A stretch of 40,340 nt of DNA from an uncultured Acidimicrobiaceae bacterium (GTDB taxonomy: Bacteria > Actinomycetota > Acidimicrobiia > Acidimicrobiales > Poriferisodalaceae): NCBI GenBank assembly GCA_913020735.1, contig CAJWBN010000007.1, positions 1-40,340 of the forward strand, in the 5' to 3' direction. Positions 8,141-16,269 of the stretch are shown one piece after another. Position 1 is the first letter of the stretch. Each line of letters opens with the position of its first letter. The translations under genes were made by a program, and so were the position numbers. The notes beneath the pieces are model-generated. The model was not told the DNA's origin, searched no databases, and worked only from the letters and a program-made list of their open reading frames with translations.

Positions 8141-8461
8141 TTATCTGTGAGTGACCTGCTTGAGATTATCTATATGAGCTCCAAGTTCAGAAGCTGCCCG
8201 CATCATTCCAAGTCTCCACGAGATGGCACCTTGAAAGGGATTTGTCACCCATATATCGATTGCTCCCGAATTGGACATTTCTTCGGTGAAACGCAGACTT
8301 CGGGTTCGACCTTTGAAGCGCATGGTCACACCGACCGAGCCATCTTTCATCGTTACGGGCTCATCCATCCCTAAACCAGCGTTTCGCCCTTCGATCACGG
8401 CGGTACGGGCCTGTTGTCTGAGAACGGCGGTATTCATAACGCAGGGGACATTAACCGCCAA
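8141..8461 (-). CDS. Small protein of unknown function
   Basis: An open frame of 106 residues from a TTG, or 98 from an ATG at 8437. I do not recognise the family. The protein is mixed and basic, with the stretches RFKGRTRSLRF and GAISWRLGMMRAASELGAHIDN that could be a beta hairpin and a helix; no signal peptide or membrane segment is seen. AAAAGG lies about 10 bases before the TTG as a weak ribosome site. It stands alone, convergent with the amidohydrolase and divergent from the CoA-transferase at 8542. It is called because it fills the gap and the plus-strand frames are shorter and less protein-like. The call is moderate only. Confidence 0.5.
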   Translation of the reverse strand: MAVNVPCVMNTAVLRQQARTAVIEGRNAGLGMDEPVTMKDGSVGVTMRFKGRTRSLRFTEEMSNSGAIDIWVTNPFQGAISWRLGMMRAASELGAHIDNLKQVTHR

Positions 8462-8541
8462 ATGAGCAATACCTTTTCATTTCAGCCATATTTCCATTTT
8501 CATTTGGCTTCGTTAGCCGAGTTATCCCCTTAGTTCAGTCA

Positions 8542-9849
8542 ATGAAACTGATAGATGGGTCAAAGAAGTCTCGGGTTAGAACTATCTTCGACGCCATGAT
8601 CAAAGAATTCGACAGTCCACTTGCAGGGGTCAAAGTGGTTGAGATCACCTCAATCTATTCAGGACCAATGGCCGGAATGATGCTCGCCGAACTCGGGGCT
8701 CAGGTGACAAAAGTCGAGAGCCCTAACGGCCCCGATCCTGTTCGTTCTCAGGGTTTGGCGGGAACTGCAGATGGGGTCAATAGCACCTTTTATTCGCTCA
8801 ACCGAGGAAAGCGCTTCTGCTCCATCGACGCCAAGACTTCGCGGGGCAAAGAATTACTTTTCGAACTCGTCACAAACGCAGATGTCTTTATCCATAACAT
8901 GCGCCCCGGTAAAGCCGAGGGCTTGGGACTCGACTACGAGTCCCTGTCAGCGGCAAATCCAAGAATCATTTATGGAGCCATCACCGGCCACGGGCCCGAA
9001 GGACCTGAAGCACACCTTCCGGCTTACGACTACGTGGTTCAGGCGAAACTAGGGATGGTTGACTACCAGAGGGATAAAGACGGACGCGGCGATTTAGTCC
9101 GCCAAGTCGTTGTAGACAAGACCTCAGCTAACGGTCTGGTGCAAGGCGTTCTAGCGGCTCTATATATGAGAGAAAAGACGGGGAAAGGACAACGAATCGA
9201 TATTCCGATGGTCGCTGCTGGGCTTGCTTTTCTTTGGCCAGATGGGCTGGCTCCGGCACACGCTGAACTAGAACCAATGATGCCCATTGACCAGCTGCCG
9301 CCCTGGCTCGAATCAGCACCAGGTTCTTTCCTAGTCGTGCTGGAGACCTCAGACGGCGAGATCGCCACCGGTATTCTTCTTCCGCCGTGGGATGGCCTGT
9401 GTTTAGCTCTTGAACGGACTGATTGGGTCACAGATGAGCGGTTCACTGACCAATTAAATCGAGTTCTCAACTTGCCTGCCCTAATAGATGAGGTAGCAAC
9501 CGAAGTAGCCAAATACTCAACCGAAGAAGTGCTGTCACGATTCCAGACCTACGATTTTGCAGCAGGCAAAGTGGTGACCAGAAGAGAAATTCAGGATGAC
9601 CCCACTATCCAACACTTGGGCCTAATTACCGAACAAGAGGCTCCCGGAGTAGGCCGTGTGCGCCAACCAGCGCCAATGTGGATGTTTAGTGACGCCAAAA
9701 CTGAAATAACCACAAGCTTGAACGTGACAGGGGGCGATTCACTCGAAGTTCTAATGGAGATAGGCGTTTCCGCTGACGAGTTCGAACAACTCAAAGAAGC
9801 AGGCATTGTTCTTGTGACAGATAGCAGTCAGGAACCTACAACTAGCTAG
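8542..9849 (+). CDS. CaiB/BaiF class III CoA-transferase
   Basis: The product is 435 residues as called. The family domain starts near residue 26 (SPLAGVKVVEITSIYSGPMAGMMLAELGAQVTKVE), so an ATG at 8596 may be the true start; neither start has a good ribosome site. Later landmarks are FYSLNRGKRFCSIDAKT, IHNMRPGKAEGLGLDY and a catalytic Asp near residue 192 (VVVDKTSANGLVQGVLAAL). The C-terminal half is complete. This sub-type is common in actinobacteria and is often annotated as formyl-CoA transferase or alpha-methylacyl-CoA racemase-like, but CoA transfer to an unknown acid is as far as the sequence allows. It is monocistronic and convergent with the crotonase operon that follows. Confidence 0.88.
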   Translation: MKLIDGSKKSRVRTIFDAMIKEFDSPLAGVKVVEITSIYSGPMAGMMLAELGAQVTKVESPNGPDPVRSQGLAGTADGVNSTFYSLNRGKRFCSIDAKTSRGKELLFELVTNADVFIHNMRPGKAEGLGLDYESLSAANPRIIYGAITGHGPEGPEAHLPAYDYVVQAKLGMVDYQRDKDGRGDLVRQVVVDKTSANGLVQGVLAALYMREKTGKGQRIDIPMVAAGLAFLWPDGLAPAHAELEPMMPIDQLPPWLESAPGSFLVVLETSDGEIATGILLPPWDGLCLALERTDWVTDERFTDQLNRVLNLPALIDEVATEVAKYSTEEVLSRFQTYDFAAGKVVTRREIQDDPTIQHLGLITEQEAPGVGRVRQPAPMWMFSDAKTEITTSLNVTGGDSLEVLMEIGVSADEFEQLKEAGIVLVTDSSQEPTTS

Positions 9850-9901
9850 TCTCCAAAATGGCAGCGGTTACATTCGTGTGGCACACCGCATCGAAACAAC
9901 C

Positions 9902-10615
9902 TCAGGAAGAGCGCGCCAACCTGCGTTCCAGTTGCAACCCAATTTCTAGGGGCAGATCTTGAGACGCTGCGATGCATCGTCGAAGTGCTGAAGCGACCGA
10001 TGGGTCAAGGCGCGCTAGTTGTTCTGCCATCGCCTTGGCGGTATCTCCGAGATCTATGGGCTCAACCAATTGGGTGACTATTCCCAGCTCAAGAGCATCA
10101 GGAGCATTTATCTCGCGACCTGTAAGGATAAGGGGCAACGCCTTATGGGGACCTATTACCTGACTAAGGCTCTGCGTTCCTCCCGCCGCCGGCAACATAC
10201 CGAGTTTGGTCTCAGGTAGCCCCATCACTGTGTTAGTTGCTGCTATTCGCAGGTCGCACAGCAATGCCATTTCAAGGCCTGAACCCATGGCATAGCCTCT
10301 GAGCGAAGCAATCGTTGGCACAGGGAGGCTTAAAAGAGGCAACCAAGGGTCTCTTTCCCATCTAATCCTCCGAGCCTCAAAGATTGAAGAAGCGGAACCA
10401 AATTCGCTGAGGTCTGCTCCAGCGCTGAAGTGTTCGCCTTCAGATCGAAGCAAAAATGCTCGGGCATCGGGATTGTCTCTAACTGCACTAATAGCTTCAA
10501 TCAATCCATCTCTCATCTCCAGGTCATAGATATTGAGAGGCGGGTTGGAAATAACTGCGGTGGCTACCCCTTGGTCCGAAAAGGAGAGGGTGACCTTGTC
10601 GCTCACGGTGTGCAC
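9902..10615 (-). CDS. Enoyl-CoA hydratase/isomerase (crotonase family)
   Basis: A 237-residue crotonase-fold protein. It carries the oxyanion-hole segment EHFSAGADLSEF (61-72), MGSGLEMALLCDLRI with the first catalytic Glu at 115, and GLPETKLGMLPAAGGTQ with the second Glu at 135, the same 20-residue spacing as rat crotonase, so hydratase activity is plausible. The C-terminus is shorter than usual (about 260) and ends soon after the last helix. Its start lies 13 bases inside the end of the half-size CoA-transferase gene, so it is the last gene of the operon 12597 to 9902. Confidence 0.88.
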   Translation of the reverse strand: MHTVSDKVTLSFSDQGVATAVISNPPLNIYDLEMRDGLIEAISAVRDNPDARAFLLRSEGEHFSAGADLSEFGSASSIFEARRIRWERDPWLPLLSLPVPTIASLRGYAMGSGLEMALLCDLRIAATNTVMGLPETKLGMLPAAGGTQSLSQVIGPHKALPLILTGREINAPDALELGIVTQLVEPIDLGDTAKAMAEQLARLDPSVASALRRCIAASQDLPLEIGLQLERRLARSS

Positions 10616-11571
10616 TCCAAAGCGGCGACGGACTTATCTAAAGAAATTCGGCAAACCTGGGGAAGATCTCTCATCATTTGACCAAGAGCTACAGCGCATG
10701 CTTCTAATCCAGCTAATGGATCCGGATAAGAGAAAGCAGGGGTCACTGGTCGCCCCATCTGCCATCCATAGCCTGAAGTCGCGTGCACTCCTGTGCCATA
10801 GGCAACCCAGTCACTTTCATCGCTTGCCGAAGTAAATGCTGTGATTGTTAGAACTGCGATGTCCGGATTAATTGAGCGCAGCTGCTCCGGGGTGATCCCG
10901 AGGTTCATGTTGGCTCTCGGAGACAAAGATGTAACGATCAAGTCAGCAGCTCGAAGTAACCGATGAAATTCGCCACCTTCTGAACAATAACGAAGGTCAA
11001 TATCTGCAATTTCTTTTGATTTATTGAGCTCCTTAAACATCGGAGCTTGACCTAATCCATTATCCCCATCTCCATAACGCAGCCCATCAGGTCGACAAGA
11101 TGGTTCAATTTTGATGACCCGAGCACCAGAACGAGCAAGAAGTTCTGTGCAGAGCGGACCCGCCCACATCGAAGTTAAGTCAATTACCGTTAGGGATTTA
11201 GAGTCAATCGTTCGACTGCAATAACCCAGGTCATGGGGCGGCAGAGGTGTGGGGGATTTTCGGTACGGAGTAACTGGAAGTCTCCACACCTGCGCTCTTC
11301 GAGCAACTGACTCAGGGTCATGATCTGTTTCGGCTAAAGCTTCAAATCTTGTCCAAGTGTCCTTGTCGTCGGGACCCAAATCAAGACATATAAAACCATC
11401 CCCCCATGATGTGGCTGGTTGCGGTCGAGTTGGCTCATCAACTACTCGTTCTGGCATCTCAATCCAGTAATCAGCGGGACCTACGATGTCAGTTCCGACT
11501 CGACTGACGATTACATCAGCAAGTTCTACTCCTCGCTCATGAAGATTCGCAGGTAGCCAGTAATCGGTCAT
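10603..11571 (-). CDS. Half-size class III CoA-transferase with unusual N-terminal extension
   Basis: A 322-residue protein. Residues 128-322 form only the N-terminal half of a CaiB/BaiF enzyme: LTVIDLTSMWAGPLCTELLARSGARVIKIEP, then KELNKSKEIADIDLR, and the catalytic-type Asp at 284 (SYPDPLAG). It stops about 38 residues later, so the usual C-terminal half is absent. The first 127 residues are not a normal transferase start; their end (RLPVTPYRKSPTPLPPHDLG) resembles the linker that precedes the second unit of fused CoA-transferases. The start overlaps the upstream enoyl-CoA hydratase stop as ATGA, and the next crotonase overlaps its end. It may be one subunit of a heteromer or a reduced tandem form; its function is unproven. 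Confidence 0.82.
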   Translation of the reverse strand: MTDYWLPANLHERGVELADVIVSRVGTDIVGPADYWIEMPERVVDEPTRPQPATSWGDGFICLDLGPDDKDTWTRFEALAETDHDPESVARRAQVWRLPVTPYRKSPTPLPPHDLGYCSRTIDSKSLTVIDLTSMWAGPLCTELLARSGARVIKIEPSCRPDGLRYGDGDNGLGQAPMFKELNKSKEIADIDLRYCSEGGEFHRLLRAADLIVTSLSPRANMNLGITPEQLRSINPDIAVLTITAFTSASDESDWVAYGTGVHATSGYGWQMGRPVTPAFSYPDPLAGLEACAVALGQMMRDLPQVCRISLDKSVAALECTP

Positions 11572-12392
11572 CGTCCAGAAAAGTCAGGCGGCCGCTTAGA
11601 AAAAAATGCTTCCAAACCTTCAGCACGGTCATCCGTGGCTGCTAATTGATGGTTGAGGTCGCCTTCAAGTCTTAGGCCATCTCGCAATGGGAGTTCACTA
11701 CCTCGATGCACAGCTTCTTTCGCCATCTGAAGCGCCAAAGGGCCACAGGACATCAGCAATTCGACGGTCTTTTCTAATTCGACCCCGTCGCCTTGGTCTA
11801 CAGAATGGATTAGACCCCAAAGTTCTGCTGTTGCTGCATCAATTTCTACTCCCAATAAGAGCATCGACGCGGCTCGCCCATGGGAAATAGCTCGCGGTAA
11901 ACGTTGCGTTCCGCCCCACATAGGAAGCAGACCATTTGTTGGCTCTTTAAGCGAAAAATAGCTATCAGGAGTTCCAATACGTATGTCACAAGCAAGCGCT
12001 ATCTCTAAGCCACCAGAGCTACATGTCCCTGAGATCATTGAAACTACGGGTATTTTCAGCGCTGATACACACGTCGCCGGGTCCGGTGAAACAAATTGCG
12101 GATCAAAGTCCTCTGCAAGACCGGTACAAAAGTCAGAACCAAGTGACGTCAGCACTACTACCCGGATCTCGCGATCCTCTTGGATACCTTGACACGCTTC
12201 GTTGAGTTCCGTTGCCGTGCGCGCTTCAAGGGCACCGCCAGGCATGGTCACCGTAGCTACGTGACCATCGGCTGATGTTGTAACGGCGACCGAATCGGAC
12301 TGCAGAATGGCCCTCGCTGTTTCGTCGTGTGCCGACTGATCAGTCGGCAGATTTAGTTTTCTTAGGCTCTTGCAGTTGCATGTCTTTACCAT
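11568..12392 (-). CDS. Enoyl-CoA hydratase/isomerase (crotonase family)
   Basis: A crotonase-fold protein of 274 residues from the ATG at 12392. Core motifs are SDFCTGLAEDF (86-96), SSGGLEIALACDIRIG with Glu130, and SLKEPTNGLLPMWGGTQRL with Glu150. Both acid residues are present at the expected spacing of 20, so a hydratase or hydrolase role is possible. The first 40 residues precede the normal domain start, and their codons overlap the 3' end of the 85-residue repeat-protein gene by 53 bases and span a 20-bp palindrome. No other ATG or GTG suits, so either this overlap is real or a rare start codon is used. The 3' end overlaps the half-size CoA-transferase gene as ATGA. Confidence 0.82.
   Translation of the reverse strand: MVKTCNCKSLRKLNLPTDQSAHDETARAILQSDSVAVTTSADGHVATVTMPGGALEARTATELNEACQGIQEDREIRVVVLTSLGSDFCTGLAEDFDPQFVSPDPATCVSALKIPVVSMISGTCSSGGLEIALACDIRIGTPDSYFSLKEPTNGLLPMWGGTQRLPRAISHGRAASMLLLGVEIDAATAELWGLIHSVDQGDGVELEKTVELLMSCGPLALQMAKEAVHRGSELPLRDGLRLEGDLNHQLAATDDRAEGLEAFFSKRPPDFSGR
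12330..12349. repeat. 20-bp perfect palindrome
   Basis: TGCCGACTGATCAGTCGGCA is a perfect dyad. It spans the stop codon of the 85-residue gene and the 5' coding part of the next crotonase gene. As RNA it folds into a GC-rich stem with a short loop, but no T-run follows on either strand, so it is not a standard terminator. It could be an operator, an mRNA processing stem or an attenuating hairpin. Confidence 0.7.
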
Positions 12393-12597
12393 TGCACTGC
12401 AGGGTGATCTCGCCTGGCTTGGTAACCAGAACTTCGATGCCTGTATCTTCGTCTTGGTAGCGCTTCCCTACTTTTAGGCCCTCGCCGCCGTCATTGTGGG
12501 TGATATCACCTTCGCCGCCTTTGGTCACGATGACTTGAACACCGCCGTCGAAGTCGAGACGGTCACCTGCTTTGGTCGCCACTATGCGTACCCCCAT
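12340..12597 (-). CDS. 85-residue protein with internal beta-type repeats, unknown function
   Basis: I do not recognise the family. The sequence shows three related units: RIVATKAGDRLDFDGG (4-19), VQVIVTKGGEGDITHNDGG (20-38) and IEVLVTKPGEITLQCNGKD (54-72), each with a V-x-V/A-T-K-x-G core. This suggests a small all-beta repeat fold. The C-terminus is charged (EPKKTKSAD). There is one Cys and no signal peptide or membrane segment. No clear ribosome site precedes the ATG at 12597. It is the first gene of the operon with two crotonases and a half-size CoA-transferase and diverges from the epimerase-like gene. The repeat structure argues that it is a real protein. An accessory or regulatory part of the acyl-CoA operon is a guess. 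Confidence 0.7.
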   Translation of the reverse strand: MGVRIVATKAGDRLDFDGGVQVIVTKGGEGDITHNDGGEGLKVGKRYQDEDTGIEVLVTKPGEITLQCNGKDMQLQEPKKTKSAD

Positions 12598-12681
12598 ATC
12601 GATGGAACTTTCAGAGAAACCTACCGTAGATCAAGCCACTTTTTCCTCCCGCGACAAGAACTCAGCAGCGAGAATGTGGAA

Positions 12682-13773
12682 ATGATGACTGCGCTAATAA
12701 TTGGCGGCACTGGCCCAACAGGGCCATATGTCGTAAATGGGCTCATAGATCGTGGCTTTCAGGTCACTATTCTTCACACCGGTAGACATGAAACTGAGCT
12801 CATCGGTCCTGAAGTGGAACACATCCATAGTGATCCCTTTGACGTCAGAAAAACCGCTGAGGACTTAAATAATCGAACGTTTGATCTAGTAGTGGTGATG
12901 TATGGGAGGCTTCGTGATTTGGCTCAATTGTTGGTGGGGAGGGTAGGTCACTTCGTTTCCATAGGAGGTGTCGGTGTTTATCAGGGTTTCGCAAATCCAG
13001 ATGACTTGTTTCCCCTCGGAATGCCCATTCCACTTCCTAATGGCTCTGATCTAGTCAACGATGACGAATCCTTTGTGAAGCTTCGTCGAATCCGCGAAAC
13101 AGAAGAAGTTGTTTTTACCGCCCACCCTGATGCAATCCATCTGCGATATCCACAGCTATACGGTCCCCGTCAAATACTTCCCCGGGAATGGCCAATCGTG
13201 CGTCGCGCTCTTGATCGTCGACCATTCTTGATCGTCCCTGACGGAGGCCTCACAGTAAAGAGCCAAGCCTGGGTAGAAAATGCCGCTCACGCGACACTCC
13301 TCGCTGCAGACCGGCCTGATGCGGGCGTTGGAAACATTTACAACGTCTCGGACGAAAAGTTGTTCAGCATCCGCCAGATAGCAGAAATCATTGCAGACGA
13401 ACTAAATCATGAGTGGGAGATAGTTTCGCTTCCTCAAGAAGTCGCTACCTCTACTCGCCCCATGCTGACGAGTTGGTCAAGTTCACACAGGGTTCTAGAT
13501 ATTGGACCAACAATTAGAGACCTCGCTTATAGGGACCTAGTCAAGCCCGAGGATGCTTGGCGAAGTGCCGCTCGCTGGTTGGCTAATAACCCACTTGAAC
13601 GCGGCGGCAACATAGAAGCTCGGCTTCAAGACCCTTTCGAATACAGCAGCGAAGACCGCCAATACGAGATTTGGGAAAAGTGTCGGCAAAATCTCAGCGA
13701 AATTAATTGGTCAGTTGACCCAGGCTATTCATCGGCCTATGTAGGGCGTGTTCCGAACCCAGCGGCCGACTAA
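12682..13773 (+). CDS. NAD-dependent epimerase/dehydratase-like (extended SDR) protein
   Basis: A 363-residue Rossmann protein starting MMTALIIGGTGPTGPYVVNGLIDRGF, the nucleotide-binding GGxGPxG motif. VGHFVSIGGVGVYQG follows at the site of the usual catalytic Ser; then come HLRYPQLYGPRQILPREW and NIYNVSDEKLFSIRQIAEIIA, typical of extended SDRs such as RNA-binding-type or sugar epimerases. A clear YxxxK pair is not evident, so catalysis is uncertain. The frame is open 62 codons further upstream, but that part reads poorly and collides with the divergent repeat-protein gene, so the start is set at the double ATG 12682/12685. The stop overlaps that of the opposite-strand CoA-transferase by 4 bases. 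Confidence 0.82.
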   Translation: MMTALIIGGTGPTGPYVVNGLIDRGFQVTILHTGRHETELIGPEVEHIHSDPFDVRKTAEDLNNRTFDLVVVMYGRLRDLAQLLVGRVGHFVSIGGVGVYQGFANPDDLFPLGMPIPLPNGSDLVNDDESFVKLRRIRETEEVVFTAHPDAIHLRYPQLYGPRQILPREWPIVRRALDRRPFLIVPDGGLTVKSQAWVENAAHATLLAADRPDAGVGNIYNVSDEKLFSIRQIAEIIADELNHEWEIVSLPQEVATSTRPMLTSWSSSHRVLDIGPTIRDLAYRDLVKPEDAWRSAARWLANNPLERGGNIEARLQDPFEYSSEDRQYEIWEKCRQNLSEINWSVDPGYSSAYVGRVPNPAAD

Positions 13774-16148
13774 TCGAGAACGCCACTGCCTCGCAACTGT
13801 TGGATTTCATCTTCACCCAGAGCAAGTAAAGAGGACAAAATTTGGTCAGTGTGCTGACCCAACATCGGTGCCGGGGATTTGACTCCATTTTGACAGTCAC
13901 GCAACAGCCATGGAATGCCCGTGTGCGCCAAGGTTCCAACCACTGGATGGTTGAGCCGTTCAATAAACCCTCTGTCGTTAAGGTGAGGGTCGCCTTCTAA
14001 GGATTGTGCATCAAGGGACGGCATCGCTGGTATCCCTTCACTTTGTAAAAGACGCGTTATCTCCCATTTATCGCGAAGTACAGTCCAATCTTCGATGTGG
14101 GCATCGAGTTCGGCTTCCCATTTCTTTCTTGAGGTTTGAGATTCAAATTTGGGATCATGCAGGCCTAGAACCGCTGCCAGGTCATGCCACTGTTCTTCGG
14201 TTGCGCAACTGATCGCTACCCACTCATCATCTCCTTTACAGCGGTAAAGATTGTGGGGCGCCATAATCGGGTCCCTGTTTCCATAGAGATCTGGTTGCTG
14301 GCCTGTTAGAACATGTTGAGTCCAGCCTTCGACGGTGCTCGAAGCCGTTGCTTCCCATAACGAAGTATCTATGAACTGGCCTTCCCCAGTCCGGCGTCGA
14401 GCGATTAAGGCAGCGATCAGTAGATGAGCGGTTGCAATACCTGCCGCCGGATCTCCAAGAGAGACACCTACTTCTTCAGGTTTTCCGCCTTCGTATCCAG
14501 TCATTGAGGAAAGACCTGATAACGGCGCGGTTGTAGGTCCATATCCTAAATAGTCTCGGTATGGACCGTAATTGCCATAGCCACTTATCACCCCGACGAT
14601 CACGTCGGGTCGTACCTCCATCAGGTCGTTATATCCGAGACCAAATTTTTCCATTACCCCAGTCGCATAGTTGGAGACAACCAAGTCGCAGCTAGTCGCT
14701 ATTTTCTTGGCGACCGCTCGACCCTCCACGGTCGACAAATCTAACGTGACACTCTTTTTGCCTTGACCCCACTGGTTGAAATACCCATTACTGTCCACCG
14801 AAGCTTCGTGGTTAACAGAAAAGAGTGGGAGGCGACGCCCTAAGTCCGGGGCTTGTTTTGATTCAACCTTTATTACTTCGGCACCTAGGTGGGCTAAATG
14901 CATCGTGCAAAAAGGCCCAGCCCATACCCATGTAAAGTCCGCTACGGTGACCCCTTCCAGAGGCCGCGAACGAGACTTTTCACGAACTAGATCACTGCTT
15001 CGAGGTTGAGTAAAGGTCGCGTCTTGGTGTTCTCCAAGAGACGGAGCGGGTTCACGAATAGACCACCAAGGCTTTGATAGTCGCGCTACCGGGCCGGGTA
15101 GCGCAATTTTGCCTAAACCAGGCTGATCTACCTCAACTATGAACCCCCGTTCGCGTAAATGAGGATCATCAAGCATTTGTTCGATCGTATTGACAGGGGC
15201 AAATCCAATTCGCTTACCTTGCCCAAGATGGAACAGATCCATGACTTGTTGAGGCGCTGCCCATTCTCCAAGCCACAGGTGAAGCAAATCTTCAGCATCT
15301 GCTCGGCCCGCTTGGGTGTCGAAGATCTCCATCTGAGACCATTCAGGGAAACCCATAACTTCTTTAAGACGTGACCACTGATCATCTTCCACGCAAACTA
15401 TGAAGATGCGACCGTCAGCTACCTCAAAGATGCGCCAAGGATTCAGAATTCGGCTCCCAGTTCTACCCGGGATTTCATTTAGATAACTCCAACTGATGAA
15501 CCCCGCCTCAAGCATGCTTGAGATATAAGCAATGCCTGCTAGATCAAGATGTTCTCCTTCACCGGTGCATAGAGCTCGGTCCAACGCTCCTAAAGCAATA
15601 GTCGCAGCGGCGAAGCCGATCTGAAAACCAGCTTGTTGCCCTGCTGGTTTAAGCGGTGGAAGGTCTGATTCATCCGAACAGCCTGGCGTGAGCCAACCCC
15701 AGCCTCCCCCATGAATCAGCTGCAGATCTTCAGCGGCCCAACGCGAATAGGGCCCGGATCGGCCAAAGGGAGTCACCGAAACTGTTACCAGCGAAGGGTG
15801 TTGCCTCGCTAGTTCATCTTCATGCAGACCAACTGAATTCGCAACATCAGGTGGCAGATCATGAAGCAGCAGGTCGGCTTCTTGCAGCAATTCGTGTAGT
15901 CGCGTTACATCCGAAGATTTGGTGAGGTCGGCCACAACACTTCGTTTGTTGATATTTAGATGAATAAATAGGCCACTTTGAGATGCATCCGGACCTCCCG
16001 GAAATGGACCTCGTTGTCTCGCGCGGTCTCCTTCAGGAGGTTCGATTTTGACTACATCCGCTCCCAAATCAGCTATTAAACGGGTAGCCCACGGGACCGC
16101 GATCATTTGTCCAAGTTCGACTACTCGTATGCCTTCCAGCCCTTGCAT
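13770..16148 (-). CDS. Fused double-domain class III CoA-transferase (first catalytic Asp lost)
   Basis: A 792-residue protein holding two complete CaiB/BaiF units: residues 1-375 (LEGIRVVELGQMIAVPWATRLIADLGADVVKIE) and 396-792 ([35 protein letters not shown]). In unit 2 the catalytic Asp is residue 566 (GVSLGDPAAG). At the matching place in unit 1 the sequence is KPAGQQAGFQ (168-177), with Gln instead of Asp, so unit 1 is probably structural or substrate-binding only. CaiB enzymes are interlocked dimers, so a covalent pseudo-dimer with one working site fits. A GAGGGGG ribosome site supports the ATG at 16148. The gene is alone and divergent from the double CMD-fold gene. The substrate is unknown. 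Confidence 0.92.
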   Translation of the reverse strand: MQGLEGIRVVELGQMIAVPWATRLIADLGADVVKIEPPEGDRARQRGPFPGGPDASQSGLFIHLNINKRSVVADLTKSSDVTRLHELLQEADLLLHDLPPDVANSVGLHEDELARQHPSLVTVSVTPFGRSGPYSRWAAEDLQLIHGGGWGWLTPGCSDESDLPPLKPAGQQAGFQIGFAAATIALGALDRALCTGEGEHLDLAGIAYISSMLEAGFISWSYLNEIPGRTGSRILNPWRIFEVADGRIFIVCVEDDQWSRLKEVMGFPEWSQMEIFDTQAGRADAEDLLHLWLGEWAAPQQVMDLFHLGQGKRIGFAPVNTIEQMLDDPHLRERGFIVEVDQPGLGKIALPGPVARLSKPWWSIREPAPSLGEHQDATFTQPRSSDLVREKSRSRPLEGVTVADFTWVWAGPFCTMHLAHLGAEVIKVESKQAPDLGRRLPLFSVNHEASVDSNGYFNQWGQGKKSVTLDLSTVEGRAVAKKIATSCDLVVSNYATGVMEKFGLGYNDLMEVRPDVIVGVISGYGNYGPYRDYLGYGPTTAPLSGLSSMTGYEGGKPEEVGVSLGDPAAGIATAHLLIAALIARRRTGEGQFIDTSLWEATASSTVEGWTQHVLTGQQPDLYGNRDPIMAPHNLYRCKGDDEWVAISCATEEQWHDLAAVLGLHDPKFESQTSRKKWEAELDAHIEDWTVLRDKWEITRLLQSEGIPAMPSLDAQSLEGDPHLNDRGFIERLNHPVVGTLAHTGIPWLLRDCQNGVKSPAPMLGQHTDQILSSLLALGEDEIQQLRGSGVLD

Positions 16149-16269
16149 ATCCCCCTCAAACCTCTAATTGCCTACTAGCGAATAAAGCATGCCTCATCAG
16201 ACGGATTTATGCACGAGGTGACACTCCACCGCTAGATGTGATCCACTGTCTAGACCGGTCCGAGGGGGA

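Noticed and set aside
9063-9512. A 149-residue minus-strand frame
   Set aside because: It lies entirely inside the CoA-transferase gene on the other strand and has low-complexity Ser/Arg/Pro composition.
9879-9891. GTGTGGCACAC dyad between convergent genes as a terminator
   Set aside because: The stem is short, with no T-run on either strand, so there is not enough to call it.
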